NCBI GenBank assembly: GCA_934096295.1
Contig: CAKOLL010000001.1
Location: forward strand, 1 to 64,000
Source: an uncultured Bacilli bacterium
GTDB lineage: Bacteria; Bacillota_I; Bacilli_A; RF39; UBA660
Length of the DNA stretch: 64,000 nt
Reading direction: 5' to 3'
In this document: positions 43,325 to 52,908 of the stretch, one piece after another
How the letters are laid out: each line of letters begins with the position of its first letter
How positions within the stretch are numbered: position 1 is the stretch's first letter
Notes under the pieces: generated by a model
The model's database searches: none
What the model saw: only the letters and a program-made list of their open reading frames with translations
What the model was told of the DNA's origin: nothing
Position numbers and translations under genes: made by a program

Positions 43325-45064
43325 ATGAAAGAAAATATGTACAGAGATATTTATTGTGGAGAAGTAAATTCTTCATATATTGGTAAAAATATTAGATTAG
43401 CTGGATGGGTTAATAGTATTAGAAATCTTGGTAATTTAGTGTTTATTACTTTAAGAGATGAAACAGGTATTGTGCAATTAATATCTGAAGATGTAGAAAA
43501 ATATAAGAATTTACATCGTGAAGCAACAGTTACAATTACTGGGGTAGTTGAAGCAAGAACACCAGATATGGTTAACAAAAACATGAAAACCGGAGAAATT
43601 GAAGTTAGACTTGAAACCCTTGAAGTTCTTGGTGATTGTATAAATGTTTTGCCATTTGAAATTAATAAATCTAAAGAATCTAATGAAGATACAAGACTTA
43701 AATATCGTTATTTAGATTTAAGAAATAAAGAAGTTCATGATAATATTATATTTAGAAGTAAGATTATGGATTTTTTAAGAAAAACAATGAAAGAAATTGA
43801 CTTTTTAGAAGTGCAAACTCCAATTATTACTGCCACTAGTCCTGAAGGAGCCAGAGACTTTATAATTCCATCTAGAAAATTTGCGGGTAAGTTTTATGCA
43901 CTACCTCAATCACCACAAATATTTAAACAATTATTAATGGTGTCTGGATTTAATAAATATTTCCAAATAGCACCTTGTTTTAGAGATGAAGATCCAAGGA
44001 GCGATAGGCTATATGGTGAATTTTATCAACTTGACTTTGAAATGAGTTTTGCAACTGATGAAGATGTATATAAAGTTGGAGAAAAAGTATTTTATGATGT
44101 ATTTAGTACATTTAGTGATAAGTATGTAAGTCCAGCACCTTTTAGAAGAATTAAATTTAAAGATGCAATATTAAAATATGGTAGTGATAAACCAGATTTA
44201 AGAAATCCATTAATAATTGAAGATATATCTGATATTATGAGTAAAAGTGATTTTGCATCATTTAAAGATACTGTTGTTAGATGTATTAAAGTAGAAAATA
44301 TTGAAAAATCTAATTCATGGTATAAATCTATGGAAGAATATGTAAAAGGAATTCATGGTAATTTAGGTTATATTCAAGTAAAAGAAGGTATGGAATTAAA
44401 ATCGTCTTTAACTAAATTTATGAGTGATGAAGTTAAAAATGAATTAATTGAAAAAATGAATTTACATGTAGGTGATGCATTATTTATAGTAGCTGATAAA
44501 ACTAGATGTGCAAGAATAATGGGCAACTTAAGAACTAAATTAGGGCAAGAGCTAAACCTAATTGATAAAAATAGATATGAATTTTGTATTATAAATGATT
44601 TCCCATTCTATGAAGAAAATGAAGAAACTGGAGCAATTGAGTTTTCTCACAATCCATTTAGTATGCCAAAAGGTGGACTTGATGCTTTAAATAATAATAA
44701 TCCATTTGAAATTGAAGCGTTCCAATATGACTTTGTTTGTAATGGTTATGAAATGGCATCTGGTGGAGTTCGTAATCATTCTCCTGAAATTCTTAAAAAA
44801 GCTTTTGAATTAGTTGGATATGGAGAAGATATTGTAAGAAGCAAATTTCCAAGTTTATATGAAGCGTTTAAATATGGAGCACCTCCACATGCTGGCATGG
44901 CTCCTGGTATCGATAGAATTATTATGTTATTAAAAGATGAAGAAAATATTAGAGAAATTGTACCATTCCCAATTGGAGCAAATGGTGCTGATGCTATGAT
45001 GGGATGTCCAGGGGATGCTTTTCCTGAGCAATTAAAAGAAACTCATATTAAACTAGATATTTAG
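43325..45064 (+). CDS. aspS: Aspartyl-tRNA synthetase, bacterial type
   Basis: 579 aa. N-terminal OB anticodon-binding fold (VRLAGWVNSIRNLGNLVFI-like), class II motif 2 in PCFRDEDPRSDRLYGEFYQL, the GAD insertion domain, and motif 3 in GMAPGIDRIIMLL. Bacterial-type size and the TSPEGARDFIIPSR signature separate it from AsnRS. ATG 43325 is used because GGAGGT lies 9-14 bases upstream; an in-frame ATG at 43310 precedes that site. Controlled by the T-box just upstream. Confidence 0.96.
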   Translation: MKENMYRDIYCGEVNSSYIGKNIRLAGWVNSIRNLGNLVFITLRDETGIVQLISEDVEKYKNLHREATVTITGVVEARTPDMVNKNMKTGEIEVRLETLEVLGDCINVLPFEINKSKESNEDTRLKYRYLDLRNKEVHDNIIFRSKIMDFLRKTMKEIDFLEVQTPIITATSPEGARDFIIPSRKFAGKFYALPQSPQIFKQLLMVSGFNKYFQIAPCFRDEDPRSDRLYGEFYQLDFEMSFATDEDVYKVGEKVFYDVFSTFSDKYVSPAPFRRIKFKDAILKYGSDKPDLRNPLIIEDISDIMSKSDFASFKDTVVRCIKVENIEKSNSWYKSMEEYVKGIHGNLGYIQVKEGMELKSSLTKFMSDEVKNELIEKMNLHVGDALFIVADKTRCARIMGNLRTKLGQELNLIDKNRYEFCIINDFPFYEENEETGAIEFSHNPFSMPKGGLDALNNNNPFEIEAFQYDFVCNGYEMASGGVRNHSPEILKKAFELVGYGEDIVRSKFPSLYEAFKYGAPPHAGMAPGIDRIIMLLKDEENIREIVPFPIGANGADAMMGCPGDAFPEQLKETHIKLDI

Positions 45065-45073
45065 TGGAGATTT

Positions 45074-45796
45074 ATGTTAAGAAGGGTTGAATTAAAAGAA
45101 TTAAATCTTGAAAATACATATTTTCATTTTACAAAGGAATGTAATTTAGAAAGAATAGAAGCAAAAAATCTTATTCCATTAATCGGAGAAAATTCTGCAA
45201 TGATTGAAGATACTAAAAAAATCTTTTTCTCAGTTGGTGCAAGTGGGGTCTTAAAACTTCATGATGTTTGGCTTAAATGGTTGATGAATAGAATGTTCGG
45301 AGAATATAATTTAAGAAAGAAATATGATGAAGAAGAATATAACAAAAAGATTTATAGTTGGATGCAAGAATTTTTGAGTAAAGATTATAAAAATGATGAA
45401 GCAAAAAAGGATGCTGTTTTTACAAAATATTATCATGATATGTTAGAATGCGTTTACTTGGAACTTAATATTTCTAATGGTTGTGATTATGATAATGGAG
45501 ATTATGATGAGGCTAAGGTTAGAGTCAATCAAAATCCTGATTCTGTTGAATACTTATTTATGAAAGAAATATATGGGGACTATAGTAATGTTGATTCTAA
45601 TAAAATGGAGTCTTGGAATATGCATACAATTAGACAAAGACATATTAAACCTAGATTTATTAGAGTTATTAAGATGGATAATAAAGATGCAAATGTTATT
45701 GAAATAATAAAATATCTTTATAATAATTATAAGGATGCCGATTATGATTTGTTAGATGATTTTATGATTTGGTTAAAAAATAATGAAGAAAGGTAA
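45074..45796 (+). CDS. Unknown protein with an ART-like N-terminal signature
   Basis: 240 aa. The N-terminus YFHFTKECNLERIEAKNLIP followed by IG matches the F-H-F-T-x-x-x-N-L-x-x-I-x-x-x-x-L-I-P start seen in small ADP-ribosyltransferase-like proteins of Firmicutes. The rest (conserved-looking YLELNISNGCDYDNGDYDEA and WNMHTIRQRHIKP) gives no firm match. It is cytoplasmic. It is 9 bases after aspS and ends in a terminator overlapping its stop codon, so it is probably co-transcribed with aspS under T-box control. Function unknown; ART-like is a weak call. Confidence 0.55.
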   Translation: MLRRVELKELNLENTYFHFTKECNLERIEAKNLIPLIGENSAMIEDTKKIFFSVGASGVLKLHDVWLKWLMNRMFGEYNLRKKYDEEEYNKKIYSWMQEFLSKDYKNDEAKKDAVFTKYYHDMLECVYLELNISNGCDYDNGDYDEAKVRVNQNPDSVEYLFMKEIYGDYSNVDSNKMESWNMHTIRQRHIKPRFIRVIKMDNKDANVIEIIKYLYNNYKDADYDLLDDFMIWLKNNEER

Positions 45797-45809
45797 ATCC
45801 TTTCTTCAT
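45783..45809 (+). terminator. Terminator overlapping the end of the 45074 gene
   Basis: Perfect 11-bp stem ATGAAGAAAGG / CCTTTCTTCAT with loop TAAAT that contains the stop codon; T-rich tail. Confidence 0.85.
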
Positions 45810-45951
45810 TTATATTTCTTCTTAAAGAAACAACTAAATATGAAAGTGGAATTGGTACGATGTAAGATCCTATAAGATTAGCGGAATAGTATTTAAAATA
45901 ATCTTTGAGAAAATATGGAAAATTTGGGAAATAGTATTCTATTTCCTTTTT
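45810..45951 (+). other. Intergenic stretch ending in an orphan terminator
   Basis: No gene is supported. At 45927-45946 a perfect hairpin GGAAATAG-TATT-CTATTTCC is followed by TTTTTAAAT, a plus-strand terminator with no gene in front of it since the previous terminator at 45809. A small RNA from within 45810-45926 or a leader-type attenuator of the next gene are both possible. TAAAAT at ~45960 could be the -10 of the 45991 gene. Confidence 0.4.
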
Positions 45952-45990
45952 AAATATGGTAAAATAAATGATATTGAAAGGACTGATAAA

Positions 45991-46698
45991 ATGAAATTAC
46001 ATGGTAAGAAAGCAAGGCTGTATAATTATTTAATTGAAATATTAAATCAGCATATGGATAATTATAATTATGAGTTTGTTTTAGGAGAGTCAGATAGTAA
46101 TAAGTATTATACTAATAATCTAGAAAATATTGAAATATATGTAAAAGATTCTAATGATTTAACAAGTGATGTTGAAGCAATAAGTATGGGGTATAATTTA
46201 TTTAAAAGATTTGGTTTAGAAGATATAGAGCTAAATATAAATAATGACAATGAAATAAATAATCTTCTTAATATATTAGAAATATATTGCATCAATAATA
46301 TTGAAGATGAACAACTTACATGGAATTATGTGTATGATGATGTAATTATAGGAAATGGATGTAAGAGTAGTAATCAAATATGTATAAAAATAAATATTGA
46401 AATATTAGTTGATGTGGTATATAAGATTATTAGAGATAATGCTTTGGATATGAATATTGATGTATGTATTATTGGAGTAAGTGAAGAAGAAAGTTATCAC
46501 GCTTTAAAAATAGCACAAGAATTAAGAATGAATAACATTAATGTTGTATTAAATGAAAAAGTAAATAGTAAATTTAATATAAATTTGGATGATGAAAATT
46601 TAAGTAAAGGCATTGTTAGTATAAAAGATAATTATACTAATGAAGAAATAAAGTTAGATGAAGCTGATATATTAGAATATGTTTTAGGAAATATATAG
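45991..46698 (+). CDS. Degenerate histidyl-tRNA-synthetase-like protein
   Basis: 235 aa. The C-terminal ~90 residues (DVCIIGVSEEESYHALKIAQ, ELRMNNINVVLNEK, GIVSIKDNYTNEEIKLDEA) follow the layout of the HisRS anticodon-binding domain. The middle has FGLEDIELNIN, resembling the L-G-x-x-x-V-x-L-x-I-N segment of HisRS; the N-terminal HGKKARLYNYL also fits. The catalytic motifs 2 and 3 are missing, so it cannot charge tRNA. It may be a regulatory paralog like HisZ or a relic. Starts behind GAAAGGACTG. Operon with 46707 and asnS. Confidence 0.5.
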   Translation: MKLHGKKARLYNYLIEILNQHMDNYNYEFVLGESDSNKYYTNNLENIEIYVKDSNDLTSDVEAISMGYNLFKRFGLEDIELNINNDNEINNLLNILEIYCINNIEDEQLTWNYVYDDVIIGNGCKSSNQICIKINIEILVDVVYKIIRDNALDMNIDVCIIGVSEEESYHALKIAQELRMNNINVVLNEKVNSKFNINLDDENLSKGIVSIKDNYTNEEIKLDEADILEYVLGNI

Positions 46699-46706
46699 GA
46701 GGATTT

Positions 46707-47801
46707 ATGGAGTATATTGAAAAGATAGTACTTAATTGGATACTTTATAGTAGTGATGAGGTATACACATATAAAACTAAATGTAAAATTGTAAGATATG
46801 TAAAGGAAAATCCAAATGACGCACTTTTAATTGCTTCAGGATTATATTTTTTAGATAAAGATAGCAAAAAAATTATTGTTAGTGCTAGAGGACATAATTT
46901 TTTAGAAGAAATGAATCGATATAAATATGCTTTTGGAAGATCAAGAACTGATTATGTGTATGCAACTGAACTAACAAGAAATAAACCATCATTTTTTAAA
47001 AGAAGAGATTTGATGATAGAAAAATTCTTAAGTGAAAATGCCAATAGATATAAAAATACAGATGTGCATATAGGTGGTAGTTACTTGGAAAGTTTATTAT
47101 TAAAAATGCTAGCTTCTTCTAATATGTATGCTAAAGATTCTAAAGAATATGAAATTGTTAGTGAGGTTATTAGAAAAAGACCAGATGATGTAATTGAAGC
47201 TTTATTTGTTTGTAAATTACAAGATAATAATTTTGATAATCTAATAAGTGAGTATGTTAAAAGAGATAATTTAGATAAAGAAATTGATAAATTATTAGTT
47301 GTTGCTAGAAACTTTAAAATATTATATAAAGATAAATATAAAGTATTAAAAAATGATTTTATTTTGGGGTTAGAAGATAGCATTAATAAAACACATGCTG
47401 ATATAGAAGAAGATTTTTATAAGTTTGAAGAAGAAAAATTAATAGATGAATGGTTATATCTTCATACTGAAGGTCGCAGATATGATGATTTATTGTTAGC
47501 ATGGTGGGATAGTGTAAGTGATTTTTCTAAAGATCGTGAAGAATATAAAAAAGTTGTTAATTATATTTTGAATGATTCTGATACTTTTTTAGATATGTTA
47601 ATGGCTATGAATATATTAGGAGTTAATATTGAAAATTCCATTAATATGGCTTTAAGAGGAGAAGATTTTGAATTTGATGATTTATTTAAAAAATATGCAT
47701 TTGCAGGATTTAATTTAAAAATATATTTTAAAAATGCTTATAATAGAGAAAACTTTGCTAAAAGTTTAAATAATAGTTTAAAAAGAGAAAGAAGGAATTA
47801 A
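46707..47801 (+). CDS. Unknown helical cytoplasmic protein
   Basis: 364 aa behind ATAGGAGGA. It appears all-helical with repeated ~35-residue helix pairs (ENPNDALLIASGLYFL, KRPDDVIEALFVCKL), possibly a solenoid. No membrane helix or signal peptide. I recognise no family. It lies between the HisRS-like gene and asnS with gaps of 8 and 2 bases, so it is in one operon with them. A role linked to translation is only a context guess. Confidence 0.55.
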   Translation: MEYIEKIVLNWILYSSDEVYTYKTKCKIVRYVKENPNDALLIASGLYFLDKDSKKIIVSARGHNFLEEMNRYKYAFGRSRTDYVYATELTRNKPSFFKRRDLMIEKFLSENANRYKNTDVHIGGSYLESLLLKMLASSNMYAKDSKEYEIVSEVIRKRPDDVIEALFVCKLQDNNFDNLISEYVKRDNLDKEIDKLLVVARNFKILYKDKYKVLKNDFILGLEDSINKTHADIEEDFYKFEEEKLIDEWLYLHTEGRRYDDLLLAWWDSVSDFSKDREEYKKVVNYILNDSDTFLDMLMAMNILGVNIENSINMALRGEDFEFDDLFKKYAFAGFNLKIYFKNAYNRENFAKSLNNSLKRERRN

Positions 47802-47803
47802 AG

Positions 47804-49180
47804 ATGACTGTTAAAGAATTACAAAAAGATAGCGAAAAATATTTAGATAAAGAAATTAAGATTAGTGGATGGATTAGAAATCATAGACCTCAAAAAGAAT
47901 TTGGTTTTATTGATTTTTCTGATGGAACAAGTTTTAAACATTTACAAGTAGTTTATACAAATGAATTAGAAGATTTTAATGAACTTGTAAAACTTCATAA
48001 TGGATCAAGTATTGAGGTTACTGGAGATTTTGTTAAATCTGAGGGTAGTGGACAAGACTATGAATTAAAAGCTAAAAGTATTAAATTGTTAGGGGACTGT
48101 CCTGAAGATTATCCATTGCAACCTAAAAAACATAGTATGGAATTTTTAAGGAGTATTGCATATTTAAGACCTAGAGCTAATACTTTCCAAGCTGTATTTA
48201 GAGTTAGAAGTGTAGCAGCATATGCGATTCATAAATATTTTCAAGATAGAAACTATATTTATGTACATACACCACTTTTGACAACTGCGGATTGTGAAGG
48301 GTCTGACCAAATGTTTAAAGTAACTACATTTGATTTTGATAATTTACCTAAAAAAGATGGTAAAGTAGATTTTAGTAAAGATTTATTTAATAAAAAGACA
48401 TTTATTACAGGTTCAGGACAATTACATGGGGAAACATTTGCTTTAGCATTCAGTAAGATTTATACTTTTGGACCAACTTTTAGAACAGAAAACTCAAACA
48501 CTAAGACACATGCTAATGAATTCTGGATGATTGAACCAGAAATAGCTTTTGCAGATATAAATGATTTAATGGATATTGAAGAAGATTTCTTAAAATATAT
48601 TGTTAAATATGTTTTAGATACGTGTCCAGAAGAAATAGAATTCTTTGATAAGCTTGTGGAAAAAGGATTAAAGGCAAAACTTGAAAAAGTAGTAAATAGT
48701 CGTTTTGTTAGAATTGATCACAAAGATGTAATTGATTTACTTAAAAATAGTGGCGAAAAATGGGAATTTGAACCTAGTTATGATGAAGATATTGCTAAAG
48801 AACATGAACGTTGGATAACTAATCATTTTGATGGCCCAGTATTTGTTAAGAATTGGCCAAAAGATATTAAGGCATATTATATGAAACTTAATGAAGATGG
48901 TAAAACTGTTGCTGGAGTTGATTTGGAGGTTCCTGGAGCTGGTGAATTAATTGGGGGATCTCAAAGAGAAGAAAAACTGGATGTTTTACTTAAGAGAATG
49001 GAAGAACTAGGTGCTGATAAAACTAGTGTGGAATGGTATTTAAATTTAAGAAAATATGGTGGATGTATTCATTCTGGATTTGGTATGGGATTTGAAAGAC
49101 TTATTATGTACTTAACAGGTATTGAAAATATTCGTGATGTTATTCCTTATCCAAGAACTCCAGGTTCTTGTGAATTTTAG
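47804..49180 (+). CDS. asnS: Asparaginyl-tRNA synthetase
   Basis: 458-aa class IIb synthetase. N-terminal OB fold (EIKISGWIRNHRPQKEFGFI), motif 1 HTPLLTTADCEGSDQMF, motif 2 TFGPTFRTENSNTKTHANEF and motif 3 GFGMGFERLIMYLTGIENI. The GSGQLHGETFALAFSKIY segment is typical for AsnRS. Because AsnRS exists, the downstream GatCAB is presumably used mainly for Gln-tRNA. Start ATG is behind GAAGGAATT, 2 bases after the previous stop. Confidence 0.95.
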   Translation: MTVKELQKDSEKYLDKEIKISGWIRNHRPQKEFGFIDFSDGTSFKHLQVVYTNELEDFNELVKLHNGSSIEVTGDFVKSEGSGQDYELKAKSIKLLGDCPEDYPLQPKKHSMEFLRSIAYLRPRANTFQAVFRVRSVAAYAIHKYFQDRNYIYVHTPLLTTADCEGSDQMFKVTTFDFDNLPKKDGKVDFSKDLFNKKTFITGSGQLHGETFALAFSKIYTFGPTFRTENSNTKTHANEFWMIEPEIAFADINDLMDIEEDFLKYIVKYVLDTCPEEIEFFDKLVEKGLKAKLEKVVNSRFVRIDHKDVIDLLKNSGEKWEFEPSYDEDIAKEHERWITNHFDGPVFVKNWPKDIKAYYMKLNEDGKTVAGVDLEVPGAGELIGGSQREEKLDVLLKRMEELGADKTSVEWYLNLRKYGGCIHSGFGMGFERLIMYLTGIENIRDVIPYPRTPGSCEF

Positions 49181-49188
49181 AGGTTTTT

Positions 49189-49731
49189 ATGGGAAAAATT
49201 ATTGCAATTGTAGGAATGTGTGGCAGTGGCAAATCTGTTGCTAGTGATTATTTACTTGCCTTAGGCTATAAAAGAGTTTACTTTGGAGGAGTTACAATCG
49301 ATAAATTAAAAGAAAGTGGACTTGAGGTTACACCAGATAATGAAAAAATGATGAGGGAAAAACTTCGTAGTGAACTTGGGATGGGGGCCTATGCTAAGGT
49401 TCTTCTTCCTAAGATTAAAGAATTAGCTTTAGATAATGACGTAGTACTTGATGGTCTTTATTCTTGGGATGAACTAGTAATATTAAATAGTGAATTTAAG
49501 ATGACTACGATAGCTGTAGTAGCTGATAAAAAGTTAAGATATGATAGACTTTCAAAAAGAATAGTAAGACCTTTTAATAATGAGGATGCTATTAAAAGAG
49601 ATGTTTCAGAAATTGAAAATATTGCAAAAGCTGGGCCAATTGCTTATGCTGATTATTACATATTTAATAATGGAACGATTGTTGATTTTCATAAAAGATT
49701 AGATGAAATATTGAAAAATATAAAGGAGTGA
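49189..49731 (+). CDS. P-loop kinase of the dephospho-CoA/nucleotide kinase fold
   Basis: 180 aa. Walker A IVGMCGSGKSVASDYL at the N-terminus. A lid-like region (DRLSKRIVRPF) carries the Arg pair expected to close on ATP. A C-terminal DYYIFNNGTIVDFHKRLDEI segment is typical of CoaE-like and AAA-type small kinases. The substrate cannot be read. It overlaps gatC closely (its TGA is 6 bases before the gatC TTG), forming one operon with asnS and gatCAB. Confidence 0.75.
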   Translation: MGKIIAIVGMCGSGKSVASDYLLALGYKRVYFGGVTIDKLKESGLEVTPDNEKMMREKLRSELGMGAYAKVLLPKIKELALDNDVVLDGLYSWDELVILNSEFKMTTIAVVADKKLRYDRLSKRIVRPFNNEDAIKRDVSEIENIAKAGPIAYADYYIFNNGTIVDFHKRLDEILKNIKE

Positions 49732-49737
49732 GTGCTT

Positions 49738-50034
49738 TTGAGTAAGTTTACAAAAGAAATGGTAGATTCATATGCTGATAAATTATTAATTGGCTTAACT
49801 AGTGAAGAAAATAACATGGTTTTAAAAGAATTTGATGTTATTGAAAAGTCAATGGAAAAAATAGCAAATATACCTAATATAGAAAAAGTTGAACCTATGA
49901 CGCATGCTTTAGATGATTTTACTTTTGTTTTAAGAGAAGATGTTGTTGAGGATAGTGTGCCGGTTTCAGAATTATTACAAAATTGTGATTCTGTGGAAGA
50001 TGATTTAGTAAGTGTTCCAAAGGTGGTGGGATAA
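49738..50034 (+). CDS. gatC: Asp-tRNA(Asn)/Glu-tRNA(Gln) amidotransferase subunit C
   Basis: 98 aa, usual size. VDSYADKLLIGLTSEENNMV forms the first helical hairpin, and VEPMTHALDDFTFVLREDVV is the conserved GatC tail that wraps GatA and GatB. Start TTG 49738 follows AAAGGAG with 9-base spacing; the in-frame GTG at 49732 is too close. Stabilises the GatAB complex. Last base of its stop is the first base of gatA. Confidence 0.88.
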   Translation: MSKFTKEMVDSYADKLLIGLTSEENNMVLKEFDVIEKSMEKIANIPNIEKVEPMTHALDDFTFVLREDVVEDSVPVSELLQNCDSVEDDLVSVPKVVG

Positions 50035-51494
50035 TGAAAATACCTGGAATTGTTGAATTGCATGAAATGATAAAAAATAATGAACTTAATATTGATAAGT
50101 TAATAAAAGATTCTATGGAAAATGCTCATAAATTACAAGAAAAATGTAATCCATTTGTAACTATAATTTATGATGCAAATGAAACTTTTGATGAAAATAA
50201 TTATTTAAGTGGTATTCCTTATGGAATTAAAGATAATTATTCTACGAAAGATATTTTATCAACTGGTTCTAGTAATACATTAAAAGATTATGTACCGTTT
50301 TTTGATGCTAGTGCAGTTTCTAATTTAAAGAAAAATGGGGCGGTTGCGATTGCCAAAACAGCTTTAGATGAGTTTGGAATGGGGGGTACTGGGCTAACTG
50401 CTCACACCGGCATAATTAAAAACCCTTGGGATGTTACTCGCATTTGTGGTGGTTCATCTGCGGGATCTGCATGTAGTGTTGCCTATGGAGTTTATCCTTA
50501 TGCTTTAGGTAGTGATACCGGAGATTCTATTCGTAAACCTGCGGCTTATTGTGGTATCGTCGGGTATAAACCAACTTATGGAATGATTTCAAGATATGGA
50601 TTATTTCCATTTGCATCAAGTTTAGATACTTGTGGGGTATTAACTAGAAATGTTAGAGATGCCGCTTTAGTAGTGGATGCTATGAAGGGATTAGATTACA
50701 ATGACCAAACTACTTGGGATTCTAGTAATATTAATTTATTTAAAGATTTAAATAAAGATGTTAAAGGAAAAAAATTATTTTATATAAAGGAAATTGTTGA
50801 TATTAGTAATTATCCAAATGCAAGCGATGAATTAAAGATGCATTTAAATAATTTTATGGAAACAATTGAAAAACTTAGAAATGTTGGAGTAGAAATTGAA
50901 GAGGTTTCAATTGATAAGACTATCCTTAGTGCAATTCCAAGTGTTTATGTTTGTATTTCTTGTGCGGAAGCTACGAGTAACATGTCTAATTTAACAGGTA
51001 TTTCTTTCGGACCTCGAGGTAATGGAGAAAATGTTATGGATATGATTAAAGATTATAGAACTAAAGGTTTTTCTCCCCTTATTAAAAGAAGATTTGTAAT
51101 TGGATCTTATGTTTTACAAAAAGAGAATCAAGAAAGATATTTCTTGAATGCTTGTAGAGTAAGAAGATTGATTGTAGATAAATTTAAAAGTTTATTTAAA
51201 GAATATGATGCATTTATATTGCCTGTAGGTAGTGGGGTTGCACCATTAATTGATGGTTTATCTGAGAAGGTATCTGATGATGAATTATCTATTCTAGAAA
51301 ATCATTTACAAATTGGTAATTTTGGTGGTTTTCCATCCATTACAATACCAAATGGCTTTATAAATAAGCTTCCTGTTGGTATTAATATTACTGGTAATTG
51401 TTATGATGATCAAAACGTTTTAAATTTAGCATATGCATTGGAGTCAGAGATGGATTATAAAGATATGGTAGTGGGTGATAAAGATGAAATATAA
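50034..51494 (+). CDS. gatA: Glutamyl-tRNA(Gln) amidotransferase subunit A
   Basis: 486-aa amidase-signature enzyme that releases ammonia from glutamine. The catalytic Lys is in IPYGIKDNYSTKD; the Ser pair lies in CGGSSAGSACSVAYG and GSDTGDSIRKPAAYCG. In the second motif the usual D-T-G-G-S reads D-T-G-D-S, one change beside the nucleophile, worth noting but not obviously inactivating. GYKPTYGMISRYGL is standard. Start overlaps gatC; end overlaps gatB. Confidence 0.93.
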   Translation: MKIPGIVELHEMIKNNELNIDKLIKDSMENAHKLQEKCNPFVTIIYDANETFDENNYLSGIPYGIKDNYSTKDILSTGSSNTLKDYVPFFDASAVSNLKKNGAVAIAKTALDEFGMGGTGLTAHTGIIKNPWDVTRICGGSSAGSACSVAYGVYPYALGSDTGDSIRKPAAYCGIVGYKPTYGMISRYGLFPFASSLDTCGVLTRNVRDAALVVDAMKGLDYNDQTTWDSSNINLFKDLNKDVKGKKLFYIKEIVDISNYPNASDELKMHLNNFMETIEKLRNVGVEIEEVSIDKTILSAIPSVYVCISCAEATSNMSNLTGISFGPRGNGENVMDMIKDYRTKGFSPLIKRRFVIGSYVLQKENQERYFLNACRVRRLIVDKFKSLFKEYDAFILPVGSGVAPLIDGLSEKVSDDELSILENHLQIGNFGGFPSITIPNGFINKLPVGINITGNCYDDQNVLNLAYALESEMDYKDMVVGDKDEI

Positions 51495-52908
51495 AGCTGT
51501 CATTGGATTAGAAATGCACTGTGAAATGAAAAGTAATACCAAAGTATTTTCAAGTGCTAAAAATGAATTTAGTGAAATACCTAATATTAATGTTAGACCT
51601 GTAGATATGGGATTTCCTGGAACTCTTCCTACAGTAAATATGGAAGCAATTAGAAAAGCAATTATGGCTGCTTTAATACTTAATTGCAAGATACCTGAAT
51701 ATATGTATTTTGATCGTAAGAATTATTATTATCCAGATTTACCAAAAGGATATCAAATTACTCAAATGCATGATCCAGTTGGTGTAAATGGATCAATAAA
51801 AATTGATTGTAACGGAAAAACTAAGGAAATTCTTATTCATGATATACATCTAGAAGAAGATTCAGCATCAATGGATCACTTTAGCGATGTATCATTAATT
51901 AATTATAATAGAGCTGGTGTTCCTTTACTAGAACTTGTTACCGAACCTTGCATTGAATCTCCGGAAGAAGCTGTAGCGTTTTTAGAAGAAATGAGAAGAA
52001 TCTATCAATATGCAGATATTTCTGATGCTGATACTAAAAAAGGCCAAATAAGATGTGATGTAAATGTTTCAATAATGGATGTCGATTCTAAAGAATTAGG
52101 TACTAAAGTTGAGGTTAAAAATGTAAATTCGTTTGGTAATGTTTATGAAACAATAAAATATGAAATAGAAAGACAAAGTAAATTGAAAGATGAAGGTAGG
52201 TATGATGAGGTAGTTCAAGAAACAAGAAGATGGGATGAAGAAACTGGAACTACGAAGAGAATGCGTACTAAAGCTGATGCAATTGATTATAAATATTTTG
52301 TAGAACCTAATATTCCTAAATATAAAATAGATCAAAGTTGGGTTGAAGAAATAAAGAAATGTATTCCAATACTTCCTAATGAAAGAAAAATTAAGTATAT
52401 AAATGAGTATGGATTAAGTGAATATGATGCAAATATTATTATTAAAAATAAAGATTATGCTGATTATTTTGAAGAATGTGTAGGATTAGGAATGGATAAG
52501 AAAATTGCTGTCAACTATTTAATTGTACAAATAATTGCATATTTAAATAGAGAAGCAATTGAATTAAATGATTTTTATTTGAAACCTAGTTTATTAAATC
52601 AAATAATAAGTGAATTAGAAAAAGGTAATATTTCTTCAAAACAAGCTAAAGAAATATTTAATAAATCTTTAGAAGAACAAAAAGAACCTAAAAACTTTAT
52701 TAGTAAAGATGATCATCAATTATCAGATGTAAGTGAACTTGAAGAGATTATTAATAATATAATAAGTAATAATGCTCATCAAGTGGAAGATTATAAAAAT
52801 GGTAAAACTAATTTATTTGATTATTTTGTTGGACAAGTTATGAAAGAAACTAGAGGAAAAGCTAATCCAACCTTAACAAAAGATATATTAAAAGACAAGT
52901 TAAATTAA
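51484..52908 (+). CDS. gatB: Glutamyl-tRNA(Gln) amidotransferase subunit B
   Basis: 474 aa. VIGLEMHCEMKSNTKVFS at the start, the kinase-fold core with YPDLPKGYQITQ and HLEEDSASMDH, and the C-terminal YqeY-like tail (FDYFVGQVMKETRGKANP). It phosphorylates the side chain on misacylated tRNA before amidation. ATG 51484 is chosen (GTGGGTG upstream); an in-frame GTG at 51475 is inside gatA without a proper site. Ends in a terminator. Confidence 0.95.
   Translation: MKYKAVIGLEMHCEMKSNTKVFSSAKNEFSEIPNINVRPVDMGFPGTLPTVNMEAIRKAIMAALILNCKIPEYMYFDRKNYYYPDLPKGYQITQMHDPVGVNGSIKIDCNGKTKEILIHDIHLEEDSASMDHFSDVSLINYNRAGVPLLELVTEPCIESPEEAVAFLEEMRRIYQYADISDADTKKGQIRCDVNVSIMDVDSKELGTKVEVKNVNSFGNVYETIKYEIERQSKLKDEGRYDEVVQETRRWDEETGTTKRMRTKADAIDYKYFVEPNIPKYKIDQSWVEEIKKCIPILPNERKIKYINEYGLSEYDANIIIKNKDYADYFEECVGLGMDKKIAVNYLIVQIIAYLNREAIELNDFYLKPSLLNQIISELEKGNISSKQAKEIFNKSLEEQKEPKNFISKDDHQLSDVSELEEIINNIISNNAHQVEDYKNGKTNLFDYFVGQVMKETRGKANPTLTKDILKDKLN

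Noticed and set aside
45810..45990. Open minus-strand frame (codes for a piece with SYIVPIPLSYLVV)
   Set aside because: No start codon with a ribosome-binding site and no terminator; it runs antisense into the neighbouring gene. Could be a relic, not supportable.
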